A stretch of 64,000 bases of DNA from Shinella sp. SUS2 (GTDB taxonomy: Bacteria; Pseudomonadota; Alphaproteobacteria; Rhizobiales; Rhizobiaceae): NCBI RefSeq assembly GCF_001262505.1, contig NZ_KQ410732.1, forward strand, positions 264,760 through 328,759, read 5' to 3'. Both the position numbers and the translations under genes were made by a program. This document shows positions 18,778-28,544 of this stretch, piece by piece. The notes beneath the pieces are model-generated. The model was not told where the DNA came from, made no database searches, and worked only from the letters and a program-made list of their open reading frames with translations. Each line of letters begins with the position of its first letter. Position 1 is the stretch's first letter.

Positions 18778-19769
18778 GCGGCGAACAATTGATCCGCGAC
18801 ATCGGGCGCTCCGGCGTCAAGGCCTCGGCCGTCGGCCTCGGCACCTGGGCGATTGGCGGCTGGATGTGGGGCGGCACGGACGAGGCGCAATCCATCGCCG
18901 CGATCCAGGCCTCGCTTGATGCCGGCGTAACGCTCATCGACACGGCCCCCGCCTATGGCCTCGGCCGCTCGGAGGAGATCGTCGGCAAGGCCATCGCCGG
19001 GCGCCGCGACAAGGCCGTCATCGCCACGAAATGCGGTCTCGTCTGGCACACGCAAAAAGGCACGCGTTTTTTCGAACAGGACGGCAAGCCGGTCCACCGC
19101 TATCTCGGCCGGGATGCGATCATCCATGAGGTGGAGGAGAGCCTGCGCCGGCTCGGCACGGACTACATCGACCTCTACATCACCCACTGGCAGGACGCGA
19201 CAACGCCCATCGGGGAAACGGTTGCGGCGCTCGAGGACCTGAAGAGAGCGGGCAAGATCCGCGCCATCGGTGCAAGCAACGTCGATAGGTCGGAGCTTGC
19301 GCAGTATATCGAAACAGGGTCGCTCGATGCGATCCAGGAGCGGTTCAGCATGATCGATCGCGAGATCGAGGCGGACCTGCTGCCGCTCACTGTTCCAAAC
19401 GGCGTGTCGACGCTCAGCTATTCCTCGCTGGCGCTCGGCCTACTCTCCGGCACGATCGGCCCGGATCGCGTGTTCTCCGGCGACGACCAGCGCAAGGACA
19501 ATCCGCGCTTCTCCGTCGCCAACCGGCAGAAGGCGAAGGCCTTTTCCGATGCGATTCGCCCCGTCGCCGAGCGCCATGGCGCGAGCATCGCCCAGGTCGT
19601 GATCGCCCGGACGCTGGCGCAGAAGGGCGTGACCTTCGCGCTCTGCGGCGCCAGAAACCCGGCGCAGGCGCTCGACAATGCGCGGGCCGGTACATTGCGG
19701 CTCGGGGCGGACGATCTGGCGGCCATCGACACCGCCATCGCGGCACACCTCGTCTCCATGGACGGATAA
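18774..19769 (+). CDS. Aldo/keto reductase
   Basis: 331 residues, TIM-barrel oxidoreductase. The catalytic tetrad is visible: Asp in LIDTAPAYG, Tyr in the same segment, Lys in VIATKCG, and His in YITHWQD. The NADPH-binding tail region FALCGARNPAQALDNARAGT resembles other members of the family. In this operon it may reduce or oxidise an aldehyde released by the aldolase or a sugar on entry; the substrate is unknown. Confidence 0.88.
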   Translation: MSGEQLIRDIGRSGVKASAVGLGTWAIGGWMWGGTDEAQSIAAIQASLDAGVTLIDTAPAYGLGRSEEIVGKAIAGRRDKAVIATKCGLVWHTQKGTRFFEQDGKPVHRYLGRDAIIHEVEESLRRLGTDYIDLYITHWQDATTPIGETVAALEDLKRAGKIRAIGASNVDRSELAQYIETGSLDAIQERFSMIDREIEADLLPLTVPNGVSTLSYSSLALGLLSGTIGPDRVFSGDDQRKDNPRFSVANRQKAKAFSDAIRPVAERHGASIAQVVIARTLAQKGVTFALCGARNPAQALDNARAGTLRLGADDLAAIDTAIAAHLVSMDG

Positions 19770-19781
19770 CGGACTGCCATC

Positions 19782-21530
19782 ATGAACCGGAAACAGACTT
19801 TGGACGGGCTCCGCCAGAGCCCGAAGGTGGACGTGTGCGTCCTCGGCGGCGGCATCAACGGGCTCAGCGTCTTTCGCGAGCTGGCGCTGCAGGGCGTCAA
19901 CGTGCTCATCGTCGAGAAGGCTGACTACTGTTCCGGTGCGAGCGCCGCCCTCTCGCGCATGGTGCATGGGGGGCTGCGCTATCTCGAAAACGGCGAGTTC
20001 AGCCTCGTCAAGGAATCTCTCGTCGAGCGCGACCGCCTCTTGCGCAATGCGCCGCATTACGTCGCGCCGCTGCCGACGACGGTGCCGGTCTTCGACATCT
20101 TTTCGGGCCTTGCCAATGGCATCGTGCGTTTCCTCGGCCTCACCCGCCGCCCCAGTCGCCGCGGCGCGATCGCCATCAAGACGGGACTCGGCATCTACGA
20201 TTTCCTCACGCGCAAACGGGCGCTGATGCCGAAGCACCAGTTCCGCAGCCGCAAGGCGACCCTTGGAAAGTGGCCGGCGCTCAATCCGGCGATCCGCAAC
20301 TCGGCGACGTACTACGACGCCTGGGTCAGCCATCCCGAGCGTATCGGCATCGAGCTTCTGCGCGACGGCCTTTCCGGCGGCGAACAGGCACGGGCTCTCA
20401 ACTACGCGACGATCGAGGAGGCGAGCGACGGGCGTTACAGGCTGCACGACGGCCTCACCGGGGAGACGCTTGCCCTCCAGCCGCGGCTCATCGTCAACGC
20501 GACGGGCGGCTGGATCGACATTGCCAATGCCAGCCTGTTTCCCGCGGAGGCACGGCCCGAGCCGCTGATGGGCGGCACGAAGGGCTCGCATCTCATCATC
20601 GACAATCCCGCCCTGCGCGACATGCTCGACGGGCACATGATCTACTACGAGAACGAGGACGGGCGCATCTGCATCCTCTTCCCCTATCTCGGCAAGGTGC
20701 TGGTGGGCTCGACGGATATCCGCGTCGACGATCCCGGCATGGTGCGCTGTGAGGCGGACGAGCGGGACTATATCCTGCAATCGCTCACTTTCGTTCTGCC
20801 CGGCATCCGCATCCGTCCGGAGGAGATCGTCTTCCAGTTTTCGGGCGTGCGCCCGCTGCCGGCGAGCAAGGACAGCTTTACCGGCCGTATCCCCCGCGAC
20901 CATTTCTGCACCGTCCTCGAAGGGCGCGACGGCGGGCCGCCGGTGCTCTGCATGATCGGCGGCAAGTGGACGACGTTCCGTTCCTTCGGTGAACTCTCCG
21001 CCGACATGGCGCTCGACCGGCTCGGCCTGCCGCGCCGTATCGACACGGCGGAACGCCCGCTCGGTGGCGGCCGGGACTACCCCGAGAATGGTGGTGACTG
21101 GACGCGGGCGCTCTCGGCCTCTACAGGCCTTCCCGCAGAACAGACAGCGGCGCTGTTTTCGCGCTACGGCACGGATGCGCGCGACATCGCCCGCTTCATC
21201 GCCGCCGGGCCGGATCATGTCCTGTCTCATTCTGCCTACAGCGCTCGCGAACTTCTCTATCTCATTCGCTCCGAAGCCGTCGAGCATCTGGACGACCTCC
21301 TTCTGCGCCGCACTGCGCTCGCCGTTACCGGCGAACTCTCGCTTGCGATGGCGGAGGCCACGCTCGACGTGCTGGCAGCCGAAAAAGGCTGGCCCGCGGC
21401 GCGGAGGGCCGAGGAGCGCACCCGTTTTCTGACCCTCATGCGCGAGCGCCACGGCGTCGCGGAGGAAAACCTTTCCGCAAGGAACGAACAAAGGAGTGAT
21501 GTATGCGAAACAACCGCAAGGTCCGGATGA
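19782..21530 (+). CDS. FAD-dependent glycerol-3-phosphate dehydrogenase family protein (GlpD/EryB-like)
   Basis: 582 residues. An N-terminal FAD fold (VCVLGGGINGLSVFRELALQ), the GlpD segment SRMVHGGLRYLENGEFSLVK, and a C-terminal DAO_C helical domain (about residues 390-530) identify the family. Relatives oxidise glycerol-3-phosphate, and EryB of rhizobia and Brucella oxidises erythritol phosphate. Next to an FGGY kinase the likely job is oxidation of a phosphorylated polyol to a ketose phosphate. Its last 28 bases overlap the aldolase gene. Confidence 0.85.
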   Translation: MNRKQTLDGLRQSPKVDVCVLGGGINGLSVFRELALQGVNVLIVEKADYCSGASAALSRMVHGGLRYLENGEFSLVKESLVERDRLLRNAPHYVAPLPTTVPVFDIFSGLANGIVRFLGLTRRPSRRGAIAIKTGLGIYDFLTRKRALMPKHQFRSRKATLGKWPALNPAIRNSATYYDAWVSHPERIGIELLRDGLSGGEQARALNYATIEEASDGRYRLHDGLTGETLALQPRLIVNATGGWIDIANASLFPAEARPEPLMGGTKGSHLIIDNPALRDMLDGHMIYYENEDGRICILFPYLGKVLVGSTDIRVDDPGMVRCEADERDYILQSLTFVLPGIRIRPEEIVFQFSGVRPLPASKDSFTGRIPRDHFCTVLEGRDGGPPVLCMIGGKWTTFRSFGELSADMALDRLGLPRRIDTAERPLGGGRDYPENGGDWTRALSASTGLPAEQTAALFSRYGTDARDIARFIAAGPDHVLSHSAYSARELLYLIRSEAVEHLDDLLLRRTALAVTGELSLAMAEATLDVLAAEKGWPAARRAEERTRFLTLMRERHGVAEENLSARNEQRSDVCETTARSG

Positions 21531-22345
21531 ACCGGCTGTTCGGCAACGGTCGTTGCCTGGACGTGGCGATCGATCACGGCGTGTGCAACGAGCCGTCCTT
21601 CCTCGACGGGCTGGAGAATATGCCGGCCGTGGTGAAGGCGCTGGTCGATGCGAGGCCCGATGCGATCCAGATGAACTACGGCCAGGCCGACCTTTTGCAG
21701 GGCCTTCCCGGCAAGGACAAGCCTGCCCTCGTCATGCGCATCGACATGGGCAATCCCTATAACCGCATTCGCCACCGCGACATGTGGGCTGTCCTGCAGA
21801 ACGAGGCGGAACCGCTGATCGGTGCGCTGGAGATGGACGCCGCCTGTGTGGTGGTCAACCTTTTCATGCTGCCGGACGAGCCCGATCTTTTTCGCCAGTG
21901 CGTGCAGAATATCGCGCGCGTCCGAGCGGATTGCGAGAAGTACGGCATGCCGCTGATGATCGAGCCGCTCGTCATGCAACCCGTCACGGAGCGTGGCGGC
22001 TATATGGTTGACGGTGATGCGGAGAAGATCGTCACCCTGACGCGGCTTGCCCGCGAGATGGGTGCGGATATCATCAAGGCGGATCCGACAACGAATGCCG
22101 AGGATTTCCACCGGGTCGTTGAGGCGGCGCGTTGCCCGGTCCTCGTGCGCGGCGGCGGCAAGGAGGATCTTCGCGCCGTCTTCGACAAGTCCGCGGCCTT
22201 GATGCGGCAGGGCGCGGTGGGCATGGTCTATGGACGCAACATCTACCAGCACGCCAATCCGAGCGCCGTGGTGCGCGGGCTGATGGCGATCATCCATGCG
22301 GATGCGAGCGGCGAAGAGGCTTTCGCGCTCTATCAGCAGGGGTAA
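21503..22345 (+). CDS. DhnA/LsrF-like class I aldolase
   Basis: 280 residues, DeoC/FbaB (DhnA) TIM-barrel family. The N-terminal substrate region is LDVAIDHGVCNE, the likely Schiff-base lysine is in MGADIIKADPTTN, and the phosphate-binding C-terminal loops are VLVRGGGKED and AVGMVYGRNIYQ. The start at 21503 has AAGGAG six bases upstream, so it begins inside the GlpD-like gene. It should cleave a ketose phosphate, probably giving dihydroxyacetone phosphate or a related C3 unit; the exact substrate is not clear. Confidence 0.85.
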   Translation: MRNNRKVRMNRLFGNGRCLDVAIDHGVCNEPSFLDGLENMPAVVKALVDARPDAIQMNYGQADLLQGLPGKDKPALVMRIDMGNPYNRIRHRDMWAVLQNEAEPLIGALEMDAACVVVNLFMLPDEPDLFRQCVQNIARVRADCEKYGMPLMIEPLVMQPVTERGGYMVDGDAEKIVTLTRLAREMGADIIKADPTTNAEDFHRVVEAARCPVLVRGGGKEDLRAVFDKSAALMRQGAVGMVYGRNIYQHANPSAVVRGLMAIIHADASGEEAFALYQQG

Positions 22346-22375
22346 GATAGACCAGAACCTTGGGAGGGGTTCAGC

Positions 22376-23905
22376 ATGCAGGAATATCTGTTGGGGCTCG
22401 ATGCGGGCAACACCGTGATCAAGGCGGTGATCTTCGACCGGACGGGCCGGGAATTGGCGCATGCGGGCGAAGAAGGCCATAGCCGCATGCCGAGTCCCGG
22501 CCATGTCGAGCGCGATCTCGGGGAGCTCTGGGCCAATGCGCGGCGTGTCATCCGTACCTGCCTCGACCGGGCGGGCATTGCGGCGGGCGACATTGCCGCC
22601 ATCGGCTGCGCCGGCCATGGCAACGGGCTCTATGCGCTCGATCGGGCGGGCGAGCCGCTTGTCGGCATCCAGTCGCTCGACACGCGGGCGACCGGCCTCG
22701 TCGAGACATGGCTGGCAGAAGGCGTCGGCGAACGGACCTATCCGATCGCTCGCCAACGCCCCTGGCCGTCGCAGACGCCGACCCTGCTCTCCTGGCTGAA
22801 GCGTCACCGGCCGGAACTCTTCAAGCGCATCGGCACGGTGTTCTTCTCGAAGGACTTCGTCGTCAATCGGTTGACCGGCCAGCGTGTCAGCGAGGTCTCG
22901 GATATGTCCGGCGCCGGCCTGCTCGATCTTGCCGCGCGCCGCTACGACAAGGCGTTGATGGAGGCCTATGGCCTCGGTGATTGCATGGATCTCCTGCCGC
23001 CGCTCATCGAAAGCGCCGATATCGCCGGGTACGTGACGGAGGCGGTGGCCGCGGAGACTGGCCTCGCCGCCGGCACGCCGGTCATCGGCGGGCTCTTCGA
23101 CGTCGTCGCTTCGGCACTCGGTTCGGGCGTCTCGCGCACCGGCAGCGCGTCCGTCATCGCCGGCACCTGGAGCATCAACCAGGTCGTCATCGACGGCCCG
23201 GATCTCGACGGTCCGGTCTTCATGTCGTCGACCTTCGACCGTACCCGCTATATGGCGATGGAAAACAGCGCCACCTCGGCCGCCAATCTCGAATGGCTGG
23301 TGCGGGAGTTCTTCGAAGGCGACCACACCGCCGACGTCTCGCCCTTCGACGCCTGCTGCGCGCATGCCGCGGCGGTGGAGCCTGCAGCGGATGATCCGCT
23401 CTACCACCCCTATCTCTACGGCGCGCAACAGGACGGCCATGCGCGGGCGGGCTTCTACGGCATTGCTGGCTGGCACACCAAGGGACATCTGGTCCGTGCC
23501 CTGCTCGAAGGCGTCGCCTTCGGTCATCGCCAGCACGTCGAGACGATCCGCAAGGCCGGGGCGACGTTCGAGGAGGCGGTCCTGTCGGGCGGCGGCTCGC
23601 GCAGCAGGCTCTGGCCGCAGATCTTCGCCGACGTGCTCGGCGTCCCTGTCTCCGTCGCCATGTCACGCGAGACGGGCGCGCTCGGTGCGGCGATTGCGGC
23701 AGGCACCGGGGTCGGCCTCTTTGCCGATTTCACCGCAGGCGCCAATGCCATGGTGCGGACCGACCGGCACTACAGGCCGAATGTCGCGCTTGCCGCCCAC
23801 TACGACCGTCGCTACGCCCTCTACAGGGATGTTGGCGAGGCCATGACGCCGCTTTGGCGGCGCCTTACAGCCTCGCAGGAGATGACAGCAGGAGTTGCAG
23901 CGTGA
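22376..23905 (+). CDS. FGGY-family carbohydrate kinase (L-xylulose/polyol kinase-like)
   Basis: 509 residues with both FGGY halves. The N-terminal ATP/phosphate loop is LLGLDAGNTVIKAVIFD, the catalytic Asp region is GLFDVVASALGSG, and GGGSRSRLWPQIFADVLG with TGALGAAIAAG is the C-terminal adenine-binding part. Segments such as RQRPWPSQTPTLLSWLKRH and AGTPVIGGLFDVV resemble E. coli LyxK as I remember it. Erythritol kinase EryA belongs to the same superfamily. It likely phosphorylates the imported sugar or polyol. The stop overlaps the next start (GTGA). Confidence 0.88.
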   Translation: MQEYLLGLDAGNTVIKAVIFDRTGRELAHAGEEGHSRMPSPGHVERDLGELWANARRVIRTCLDRAGIAAGDIAAIGCAGHGNGLYALDRAGEPLVGIQSLDTRATGLVETWLAEGVGERTYPIARQRPWPSQTPTLLSWLKRHRPELFKRIGTVFFSKDFVVNRLTGQRVSEVSDMSGAGLLDLAARRYDKALMEAYGLGDCMDLLPPLIESADIAGYVTEAVAAETGLAAGTPVIGGLFDVVASALGSGVSRTGSASVIAGTWSINQVVIDGPDLDGPVFMSSTFDRTRYMAMENSATSAANLEWLVREFFEGDHTADVSPFDACCAHAAAVEPAADDPLYHPYLYGAQQDGHARAGFYGIAGWHTKGHLVRALLEGVAFGHRQHVETIRKAGATFEEAVLSGGGSRSRLWPQIFADVLGVPVSVAMSRETGALGAAIAAGTGVGLFADFTAGANAMVRTDRHYRPNVALAAHYDRRYALYRDVGEAMTPLWRRLTASQEMTAGVAA

Positions 23906-25527
23906 CCGTCAGGGAACAGGAAATGCCGGTGGACGAGGGCAGCTACGACTTCATCGTCGTCGGTGCCGGCTCGGCCGGCTGCGTTTTGGCGAACCGGCTT
24001 TCGGCCGACCCGAAGAACCGGGTGCTGCTCATCGAGGCCGGCGGCTCGGACCGCTACCACTGGGTTCATGTGCCGATCGGCTATCTCTATTGCATGGGCA
24101 ATCCGCGCACGGACTGGATGATGAAGACGGCCGCAGAGGCTGGTCTCAACGGCCGCGCGCTCAATTATCCGCGCGGAAAGGTGCTTGGCGGCTGCTCGTC
24201 GATCAACGGCATGATCTACATGCGCGGCCAGGCCGCCGACTATGACGGCTGGCGGCAGGCGGGCAATGCCGGTTGGGGCTGGGACGACGTGTTGCCCTAT
24301 TTCCTGAAGTCGGAAGACAATTATCGCGGAAAAACCGGCATGCACGGGGCCGGCGGGGAGTGGCGCGTCGAGCGCCAGCGACTTTCCTGGCCGATCCTCG
24401 ACGCCTTCCGCGATGCGGCCGAGGAACTCGGCATCCCGAAGACCGACGATTTCAACGACGGCGACAATGAGGGCTCCGGCTATTTCGAGGTCAACCAGCG
24501 CCGCGGGCTGCGCTGGAACACGACGAAGGCTTTCCTGCGGCCGGCGATGAAACGGCCGAACCTGCGTGTCCTCACCGGCGCGGAAACCGAGCGGCTGGAA
24601 TTCGACGGCCGGGCGGTGACGGGCGTGCGCTTTCGTCAGGGCGGGCGTGCCCGCCTTGCTCGCGCCACGCGGGAGGTCGTGCTGTCGGCGGGCGCGATCA
24701 ATTCCCCGAAAATCCTGGAGCTGTCGGGCATCGGCCGGCCGGAATTGCTTTCCGCGCTCGGCATTCCCGTTCACCACGTGCTGCCCGGCGTCGGCGAGAA
24801 CCTTCAGGATCATCTGCAGATCCGCACGGTCTTCCGGATCGAGGGTGCGCGCACGCTGAACCAGCTCTACCACAACCTGTTCAGCCGTGCCGGCATGGGG
24901 CTGCAATATGCCTTCCGCCGCTCCGGCCCACTCTCCATGGCACCGAGCCAGCTCGGCATCTTTGCCAAGAGCGATCCTGCCGTCGCCACGGCCGATCTCG
25001 AATATCACGTCCAGCCGCTCAGCACCGACCGGCTCGGCGAGCCCCTGCATCGCTATCCCGCGGTCACCGTTTCGGTGTGCAATCTCCGGCCGGAAAGCCG
25101 CGGCACGGTGCACATTGCGACCCGCGACCTCGCTCTTGCGCCGGAAATCCGGCCGAACTACCTCTCGACGGTCGGTGACCGATTGCTCGCCGCAAAATCC
25201 ATCCGCCATGCGCGCAGCCTCATGCAGGCAAAGGCCATTGCGCCCTTCCGTCCGCAGGAAATGCTGCCCGGCCGGGAGTATGACAGCGACGAGGAGTTGA
25301 TCCGCAAGGCCGGCGACATCGCCACGACCATCTTCCACCCCGTCGGTACCTGCAAGATGGGAAGCGATCCGATGGCAGTGGTCGATACGAAGCTCCGTGT
25401 GCACGGCCTGGACCGGCTGCGCGTCGTCGATGCCTCGATCATGCCGACCATCGTTTCCGGCAACACCAATTCGCCTGTGATCATGATTGCGGAAAAGGCG
25501 GCGGAGGCGATTCTGGCACAAGCCTGA
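23902..25527 (+). CDS. GMC-family FAD oxidoreductase (choline/alcohol dehydrogenase-like)
   Basis: 541 residues from a GTG that overlaps the kinase stop and has AGGAG eight bases upstream. The FAD fold is [17 protein letters not shown] with acidic LLIEAGGSD, followed by the GMC signatures [20 protein letters not shown] and [15 protein letters not shown]. The C-terminal catalytic His and Asn are in [10 protein letters not shown] and [13 protein letters not shown]. Relatives include choline dehydrogenase and many alcohol dehydrogenases. As the last gene of the operon it could oxidise the polyol or an alcohol side product. Confidence 0.9.
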   Translation: MTVREQEMPVDEGSYDFIVVGAGSAGCVLANRLSADPKNRVLLIEAGGSDRYHWVHVPIGYLYCMGNPRTDWMMKTAAEAGLNGRALNYPRGKVLGGCSSINGMIYMRGQAADYDGWRQAGNAGWGWDDVLPYFLKSEDNYRGKTGMHGAGGEWRVERQRLSWPILDAFRDAAEELGIPKTDDFNDGDNEGSGYFEVNQRRGLRWNTTKAFLRPAMKRPNLRVLTGAETERLEFDGRAVTGVRFRQGGRARLARATREVVLSAGAINSPKILELSGIGRPELLSALGIPVHHVLPGVGENLQDHLQIRTVFRIEGARTLNQLYHNLFSRAGMGLQYAFRRSGPLSMAPSQLGIFAKSDPAVATADLEYHVQPLSTDRLGEPLHRYPAVTVSVCNLRPESRGTVHIATRDLALAPEIRPNYLSTVGDRLLAAKSIRHARSLMQAKAIAPFRPQEMLPGREYDSDEELIRKAGDIATTIFHPVGTCKMGSDPMAVVDTKLRVHGLDRLRVVDASIMPTIVSGNTNSPVIMIAEKAAEAILAQA

Positions 25528-25578
25528 TGGCTTGCCATCCCCTGCCATCTTGATGGCGTCAAGGCGAAGGGTTATATT
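25526..25578 (+). promoter_or_regulatory. vapBC promoter with two palindromic operators
   Basis: A consensus-like promoter, TTGATG (25550-25555), 17 bases, TATATT (25573-25578), lies 20 bases before vapB. Two 14-base perfect palindromes made of the same six-base unit flank or overlap the -35 box: GATGGC-TT-GCCATC (25526-25539) and GCCATC-TT-GATGGC (25544-25557). This is the expected layout for autorepression by a VapB-VapC complex. Confidence 0.7.
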
Positions 25579-25598
25579 TCCCCTCGAAGGAGACCGTC

Positions 25599-25847
25599 AT
25601 GGCAGAACCGCAGCTTTCCGTCCGCAGCGCCCGCGCCCGCGATCTCGCTCATCGCCTTGCCCGGCGGGAAAACCGCACGGTCGCCGACATCGTCGAGCGG
25701 GCGCTGGAGGCCTATGAGGTGCGGGAGGCCGGCAGTGAGCCGGCGGCCCATTTCTACCGCCGGCTTGCCGCCGATTTCGGTGCGGAAGTCGACTTGGAGG
25801 CCGTGATCCGCGAGCATCGCACGCCGCACAAGGGTCTGGACCTTTGA
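25599..25847 (+). CDS. vapB: VapB-type antitoxin
   Basis: 82 residues. The first 45 (LSVRSARARDLAHRLARREN, then TVADIVERALEAYEV) match the short Rv0623/PSK-type antitoxin transcription factors with a ribbon-helix-helix fold. The acidic and aromatic tail is expected to wrap the toxin. AAGGAG is seen upstream. It overlaps the toxin gene by four bases (TTGA). The tandem palindromes before it are its likely operators. Confidence 0.85.
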   Translation: MAEPQLSVRSARARDLAHRLARRENRTVADIVERALEAYEVREAGSEPAAHFYRRLAADFGAEVDLEAVIREHRTPHKGLDL

Positions 25848-26257
25848 TCTTCCTCGACACGAATGTCGTGTCCGAGACGCTGAAGAAAGCGCCCTCGGAA
25901 AACGTGCTCGCCTGGCTCACGCGTTTCGACGCCGAATTGGCGCTGCCGACGGTGACGATTGCCGAGATCGCCTTCGGCATCCAGAAGATCAGGCCGGACG
26001 AGCGGGCCGTGAGGTTGGAGCAGGGGCTGGCCGAATGGCGGCGGCGCTTTGCCGGGCGGATTTTCGGCCTGACCGAGGCGGCGGCCCTTGCCTATGGCGA
26101 GATCATGGGGCAGGCGGTGCGGGAAGGACGCCCGATGTCGGCGCCTGACGGTATGATTGCCGCGATCGCCCGCGTCAACGGCGGTCGGCTTGCGACCCGC
26201 AACACGCGTGACTTTACCGGCACCGGCATCGAGGTCGTCGATCCCTGGGCCTTCTAG
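25844..26257 (+). CDS. vapC: VapC-type PIN-domain toxin
   Basis: 137 residues from a TTG start overlapping the antitoxin stop. The PIN-domain acidic quartet is intact: MIFLDTNVVSE (first Asp), TVTIAEIAFGI (Glu), MSAPDGMIAAIA (Asp) and NTRDF (Asp). The family cleaves tRNA or rRNA when released from its antitoxin. It is close to the FitB group (DTNVVSE start). No reason to think it is inactive. Confidence 0.9.
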   Translation: MIFLDTNVVSETLKKAPSENVLAWLTRFDAELALPTVTIAEIAFGIQKIRPDERAVRLEQGLAEWRRRFAGRIFGLTEAAALAYGEIMGQAVREGRPMSAPDGMIAAIARVNGGRLATRNTRDFTGTGIEVVDPWAF

Positions 26258-26483
26258 CGTCCCGAACCGGGGCGCAAACGTGCCGATAGGGTGCAATCTT
26301 ATGGTTGTATTAGGGGTTTTCTCACACTCTTGTGCTCCACTCGTCCGTACCGAAGCGATGGTGCGGTTGCCGGTTTCCGGGCGCCTGCGCGCAAGGGACA
26401 AATGTGGTGAGACGGGTACGGCCTTTGGACAGGACGACAGCGATCGCGAATGACGGGGTGTGCCGCATCGGGGTTAAGGCCAT

Positions 26484-28532
26484 ATGCCCGTACACGAGCC
26501 GGGCCGCACGGTACCGGTCATGATGCGGTCTCCTCGAAGCACGCTTCGCCTGATTTCGGTCGCCTGGCCCTTCGTGCTGATCGTTGTGCTGCAGACCGCG
26601 CTTGCCACGTTCAGCCTGCAGGTCAGCACGTCGCTGCGCGCCTTTGTGACGGGCGAGAGCCTGTGGTCGAAGGGCCAGCACGACGCGCTCTATTACCTCA
26701 ATCGCTATGCCGACAGCGGCAACCGCTCCTTCGTCGATCGCTATCGGCAGGCGATGGCCATCCCGCTCGGCGACCGGGCGGCACGGCTCGCGCTCGAGGC
26801 CGATCAGCCCGACATCCAGGCGGCCTATCAGGGTTTCCTGAAGGGCGGCAACCATCCGGATGACATTCCCAACGTGATCTGGTTGTTCCGTTATTTTCGC
26901 TGGCTTCCGGTGATGGAGGCCTGCGTGCGCGACTGGCGCACGGCGGAAGGGGTGCTGATGCAATTGTTGCCGATCGGCGAGGCGATCGACACGTCCCCCC
27001 ATATCAGCGAGGCCGACCGCCGCGACATTACCCGCCAACTCGACGAGATCAACGCGCTTGTCACGCCACTCACCAAACGTTTCTCCGATCGCCTCGGCGA
27101 GGGAACGCGGCAGGTCCAGGCGGTGCTTCTTGCGGCCAATGTGGCGATGGCACTGCTCTTCATCGTGCTGACCGTCTGGCGGCTCAACAGTTTCCTCACC
27201 CACCGGCGCAGGATCGAGGAGCAATTGTCTTTCAGCGCCAATCACGACGATATGACGGGGCTTGCCAACCGCCGGTTGTTCGAGCGCGAGCTGGAGCGCA
27301 TGCTGGCAGGGCCGAAGACCCGCCACGCACTGATGTTCATCGATCTCGACCAGTTCAAGGCCGTCAACGACAATGGCGGTCATGCGGCCGGCGACGCGCT
27401 GCTGCGCCGCGTCTCGCGCGATCTCGTCAACGCCATCCGGGGTACGGATCTTCTGGCACGGCTGGGTGGCGACGAGTTCGGCATCATCCTGCCGAACTGT
27501 GCGCCGGAGGATGGGCTGCGCATTGCCATGCGCCTGCGCGAGATCACGGAAGCGATCGACTTCGTCTGGAACGGCCATCGCTATTCGATCAGCGCCAGCA
27601 TCGGTGTGGTGCATCTGGCCGGGCGCAACTACACGCTTGAGGAGGCGCTGCGCGCCGCCGACATTGCCTGCTACATGGCCAAGGAAAAGGGCCGCAACCG
27701 CGTGCACGTCTTCGAGACGACCGATGCGGCACAGACCCAGTTCACGGCCAATCTCAACTGGGTGCAGCGCCTGCACCGGGCGCTGGAGGAGGACCGCTTC
27801 CGGCTGTTTTCGCAGGCCATCGCCACCCTGCGGGAAGGTGGCGAGACGGGCGAGCATTGCGAGATCCTGCTACGCCTCGAAGAGGACGGCACGCTGCTGT
27901 CGCCCGGCGCGTTCATCCCCGCTGCCGAACGTTTCGGCCTGATGCCGGCGCTCGACCGCTGGGTCGTGCGCCATGCGCTGGACATCATCGGTCGCCGCAA
28001 GGGCGCGGCATCCGGCACCTATTCCATCAATCTCAGCGGCCTGACGCTGAAGGACGAGACCTTCCTGCCGTTCCTGCGGGAAGCCCTGCGCCGCAGCCGG
28101 GTGCCGGCCGAAGTGCTCTGCTTCGAGATCACCGAAACCAGCGCGATCGAGAATCTTGACGAAGCCATCGCCTTCATGAACGCCATGCGCGCCATGGGCT
28201 GCCGTTTCGCGCTTGACGATTTCGGCGTCGGCATGTCCTCGCTCACCTATCTCAAACGCCTGCCGGTGGACTATGTGAAGATCGACGGCAGTTTCGTGCG
28301 CGACATGCTGGCGGACAAGGCGGACTGGATGACCGTCGAGATGATCAACCAGATTTCTCACCTCGCCGGCCGCAAGACGATCGCGGAGTTTGTTGAAAAC
28401 ACGGAGATTCTTGCCGCGCTGCGCACGATCGGCGTGGATTATGCGCAGGGCTTTTCCATTGGTCGCCCGGAGCCCTTCCTGCCGGAAACGACAGGCCTTG
28501 CCGCACCGCTGCGCCGCGCCGACGTCGCATAG
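26484..28532 (+). CDS. Membrane-anchored GGDEF-EAL protein (c-di-GMP synthesis/breakdown)
   Basis: 682 residues. Two membrane helices (near residues 20-45 and 215-235) enclose a periplasmic sensor region of about 170 residues without a recognised domain. The GGDEF domain (about 250-415) has the intact RLGGDEFGII. The EAL domain (about 435-670) begins EILLRL instead of EALLR but keeps the metal and catalytic residues in SINLSG, CFEITET, ALDDFGVG, DYVKIDG, IAEFVE and YAQGFSIGRP. Both activities could therefore be alive. The ATG at 26520 is an alternative start. It is convergent with the GntR gene, 12 bases away. Confidence 0.9.
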   Translation: MPVHEPGRTVPVMMRSPRSTLRLISVAWPFVLIVVLQTALATFSLQVSTSLRAFVTGESLWSKGQHDALYYLNRYADSGNRSFVDRYRQAMAIPLGDRAARLALEADQPDIQAAYQGFLKGGNHPDDIPNVIWLFRYFRWLPVMEACVRDWRTAEGVLMQLLPIGEAIDTSPHISEADRRDITRQLDEINALVTPLTKRFSDRLGEGTRQVQAVLLAANVAMALLFIVLTVWRLNSFLTHRRRIEEQLSFSANHDDMTGLANRRLFERELERMLAGPKTRHALMFIDLDQFKAVNDNGGHAAGDALLRRVSRDLVNAIRGTDLLARLGGDEFGIILPNCAPEDGLRIAMRLREITEAIDFVWNGHRYSISASIGVVHLAGRNYTLEEALRAADIACYMAKEKGRNRVHVFETTDAAQTQFTANLNWVQRLHRALEEDRFRLFSQAIATLREGGETGEHCEILLRLEEDGTLLSPGAFIPAAERFGLMPALDRWVVRHALDIIGRRKGAASGTYSINLSGLTLKDETFLPFLREALRRSRVPAEVLCFEITETSAIENLDEAIAFMNAMRAMGCRFALDDFGVGMSSLTYLKRLPVDYVKIDGSFVRDMLADKADWMTVEMINQISHLAGRKTIAEFVENTEILAALRTIGVDYAQGFSIGRPEPFLPETTGLAAPLRRADVA

Positions 28533-28544
28533 GTTCCACTGGCG

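Noticed and set aside
26258..26483. Possible small gene or RNA in the gap before the GGDEF-EAL gene
   Set aside because: The 226 bases show no good open frame with a ribosome site, no clear promoter and no strong hairpin.
28533..28544. Terminator between the convergent GGDEF-EAL and GntR genes
   Set aside because: Only 12 bases separate them and no stable hairpin with a T run is visible.
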